This document shows, piece by piece, positions 62,850-64,000 of a stretch of 64,000 bases of DNA. Source of the DNA: DASQZK01 sp963809925 (lineage in GTDB: Bacteria > Bacteroidota > Bacteroidia > Bacteroidales > GCA-2748055); the NCBI GenBank assembly GCA_963809925.1, contig CAWELH010000009.1, positions 186,001 to 250,000 of the forward strand. The letters are read 5' to 3'. Position 1 is the stretch's first letter. Every line of letters begins with the position of its first letter. A program made the translations under genes and the position numbers. The notes beneath the pieces were generated by a model that was not told the origin of the DNA, did no database searches, and saw only the letters and a program-made list of their open reading frames with translations.

Positions 62850-63815
62850 ATGAGTGATATTTTTATACCTACCTTCATGTCGGTGCTCGATGGTCTTCTC
62901 AAAATATTTATCATTGCGCTGTTAGCAGGAGTGCTGACTTACCGTAAGATAATCAGTGAAGAACTGATTAACGGATTGTCACAGCTAACCGTTATGATCT
63001 TTCTGCCCCTGCTTATTTTTCATACCATCATCACCGGCTTTGATCCTTCACTGCAGACCTACTGGTGGATGATACCGATAGCAGCCATCCTGCTGTCTTC
63101 TATTGGTTTGTTATTGTCAGCTCTTCTTTTCGCAGGTTCGTTGAAGGAAAAGAAGAGCTTCCTGCCTTTATCGGCAATGCAGAATGCAGCGTATCTGGTT
63201 CTCCCAATAGGTGAATTTGTTTATCCCGGGAAATTTGATGAGTTTTCACTGATCTGTTTTCTTGTTGTACTGGGTCTCAGCCCCTTCATGTGGACAGTTG
63301 GGAAGCTCATCCTTACCGGTAGCGGCAGTGGTAAAAGAGGATGGATTGCCGGAATCCTGACTCCTCCGTTTGTTGCGAATATTGTGTCCATCCTCCTTGT
63401 CCTCTCTGGCGGCAACCGTTTAATACCGGATGTGATCACCGAATCTGCCGGCTTTCTGGGTAATGCTACGGTTCCGGTGGCTACCTTCATTCTCGGTGCC
63501 ACCCTCGCAAGGTCACTTGGTTCCATACCAAGATTCAACGATACCATCAGAGTATTACTCGTAAAATTTGTCCTGCTGCCAGCCATTGTCATTCTTGCAA
63601 TGAAACTCACCGGTACCGCCAGGCATTTCCCTCTTCTTGCAGACGTGATGATTATCCAGGCTTCGTCTGCACCTGCAACAGCCCATATCCTGCAAATCCG
63701 AACTTACGGAGGCAATCTGAAATCAGCCGGTGGCATCATCTTCGTATCCTATGCTGTTTGCATGTTTGCTATCCCCTTCTGGCTTTCCGCATGGCGAATC
63801 ATTTCATTGTGGTAG
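62850..63815 (+). CDS. AEC family permease (auxin efflux carrier-like)
   Basis: A 321-residue membrane protein with about 10 helices from ATG 62850 (MSDIFIPTFMSVLDG). Family marks are ELINGLSQLTVMIFLPLLIF near the start, the C-terminal half GNATVPVATFILGATLARSL and QASSAPATAHILQIR. Bacterial members carry organic acids such as malate or other metabolites. It lies 5 bases after the Nramp-like gene on the same strand, so both transporters are probably co-expressed. The last 185 bases of the window hold no gene. Confidence 0.86.
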   Translation: MSDIFIPTFMSVLDGLLKIFIIALLAGVLTYRKIISEELINGLSQLTVMIFLPLLIFHTIITGFDPSLQTYWWMIPIAAILLSSIGLLLSALLFAGSLKEKKSFLPLSAMQNAAYLVLPIGEFVYPGKFDEFSLICFLVVLGLSPFMWTVGKLILTGSGSGKRGWIAGILTPPFVANIVSILLVLSGGNRLIPDVITESAGFLGNATVPVATFILGATLARSLGSIPRFNDTIRVLLVKFVLLPAIVILAMKLTGTARHFPLLADVMIIQASSAPATAHILQIRTYGGNLKSAGGIIFVSYAVCMFAIPFWLSAWRIISLW

Positions 63816-64000
63816 AAAAATTCGCCAGCATGTTTTCTTCTATTTTATAGCCATTTGTGTAAACAACACCTTCTTACGAATCCTTTTTTAAAGCTGTTAC
63901 GTATAAAAATATGTTTGGAAATGATCTAATAATCAACATGAGTGAATGATTTGACAACCAAACGATTCTACTCATGATTGCATGGTTTAAATTACATGAA

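Noticed and set aside
1..64000. tRNA, rRNA, CRISPR array, transposon or prophage
   Set aside because: I looked for T-loop sequences, spaced repeats, transposase or integrase motifs and phage structural genes, and found none.

Overview
The window reads as a chromosomal segment of a Bacteroidota bacterium (Bacteroidales/Marinilabiliales-like). Signs are the type IX secretion (T9SS) plug protein, several PorE-like TPR/PD40/OmpA envelope proteins, a complete nqrABCDEF locus, the futalosine route to menaquinone (mqnB-mqnD), a fused alpha-beta 2-oxoacid dehydrogenase E1, few visible Shine-Dalgarno sequences and some TAnnTTTG-type -7 elements. I found no tRNA, rRNA, CRISPR array, transposase, integrase or phage gene. 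Most of the window is core and envelope metabolism.

Layout. 1-8.8 kb: bifunctional aspartokinase/homoserine dehydrogenase (cut by the left edge), fabD, folE with a pterin synthase, mqnB-mqnD, hldD, a large unknown membrane protein and a DUF1858 protein. 8.83-17.45 kb: T9SS plug gene, nqrA-F and apbE, all with broken reading frames. I count about 31 single-base shifts plus one in-frame stop, while the encoded proteins remain well conserved; this looks like a patch of poor base calling rather than gene decay. Two small cysteine-bearing membrane proteins resembling NqrM follow apbE. 18-25.5 kb: fused E1, yqgE, gmhB, rhomboid protease, holA, AMP nucleosidase, an orphan HsdR-N nuclease-like protein and a GNAT acetyltransferase.

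25.5-35.3 kb is the most unusual part: four consecutive, same-strand paralogues sharing a signal peptide, TPR and PD40 propeller, each with a different C-terminus: OmpA plus three SPOR-like domains; none; OmpA; and a beta-sandwich/five-helical-repeat/C-terminal transmembrane tail. Together they look like one sensor or scaffold module displayed on peptidoglycan, free in the periplasm, and on the inner membrane.

35.7-64 kb: a glycosyltransferase fused to a degenerate phosphoglycosyltransferase, lysA, recR, a sodium:solute symporter, a long-chain acyl-CoA ligase, a ChaN-like protein, alaS, three tandem M23 peptidases, two CapA-type proteins around a merR/nif3/zinc-ribbon block, lemA with two TPM-domain genes, hutU with a small lipoprotein, a thioredoxin, a CoA-binding protein, a non-canonical Nramp-like transporter and an AEC permease.

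Functional threads: lipopolysaccharide heptose supply (hldD, gmhB), menaquinone plus Na+-NQR respiration with its flavin loader and candidate maturation factors, lysine/threonine family synthesis (thrA, lysA), and cell-wall/envelope organisation (PorE-like array, M23 trio, T9SS plug).
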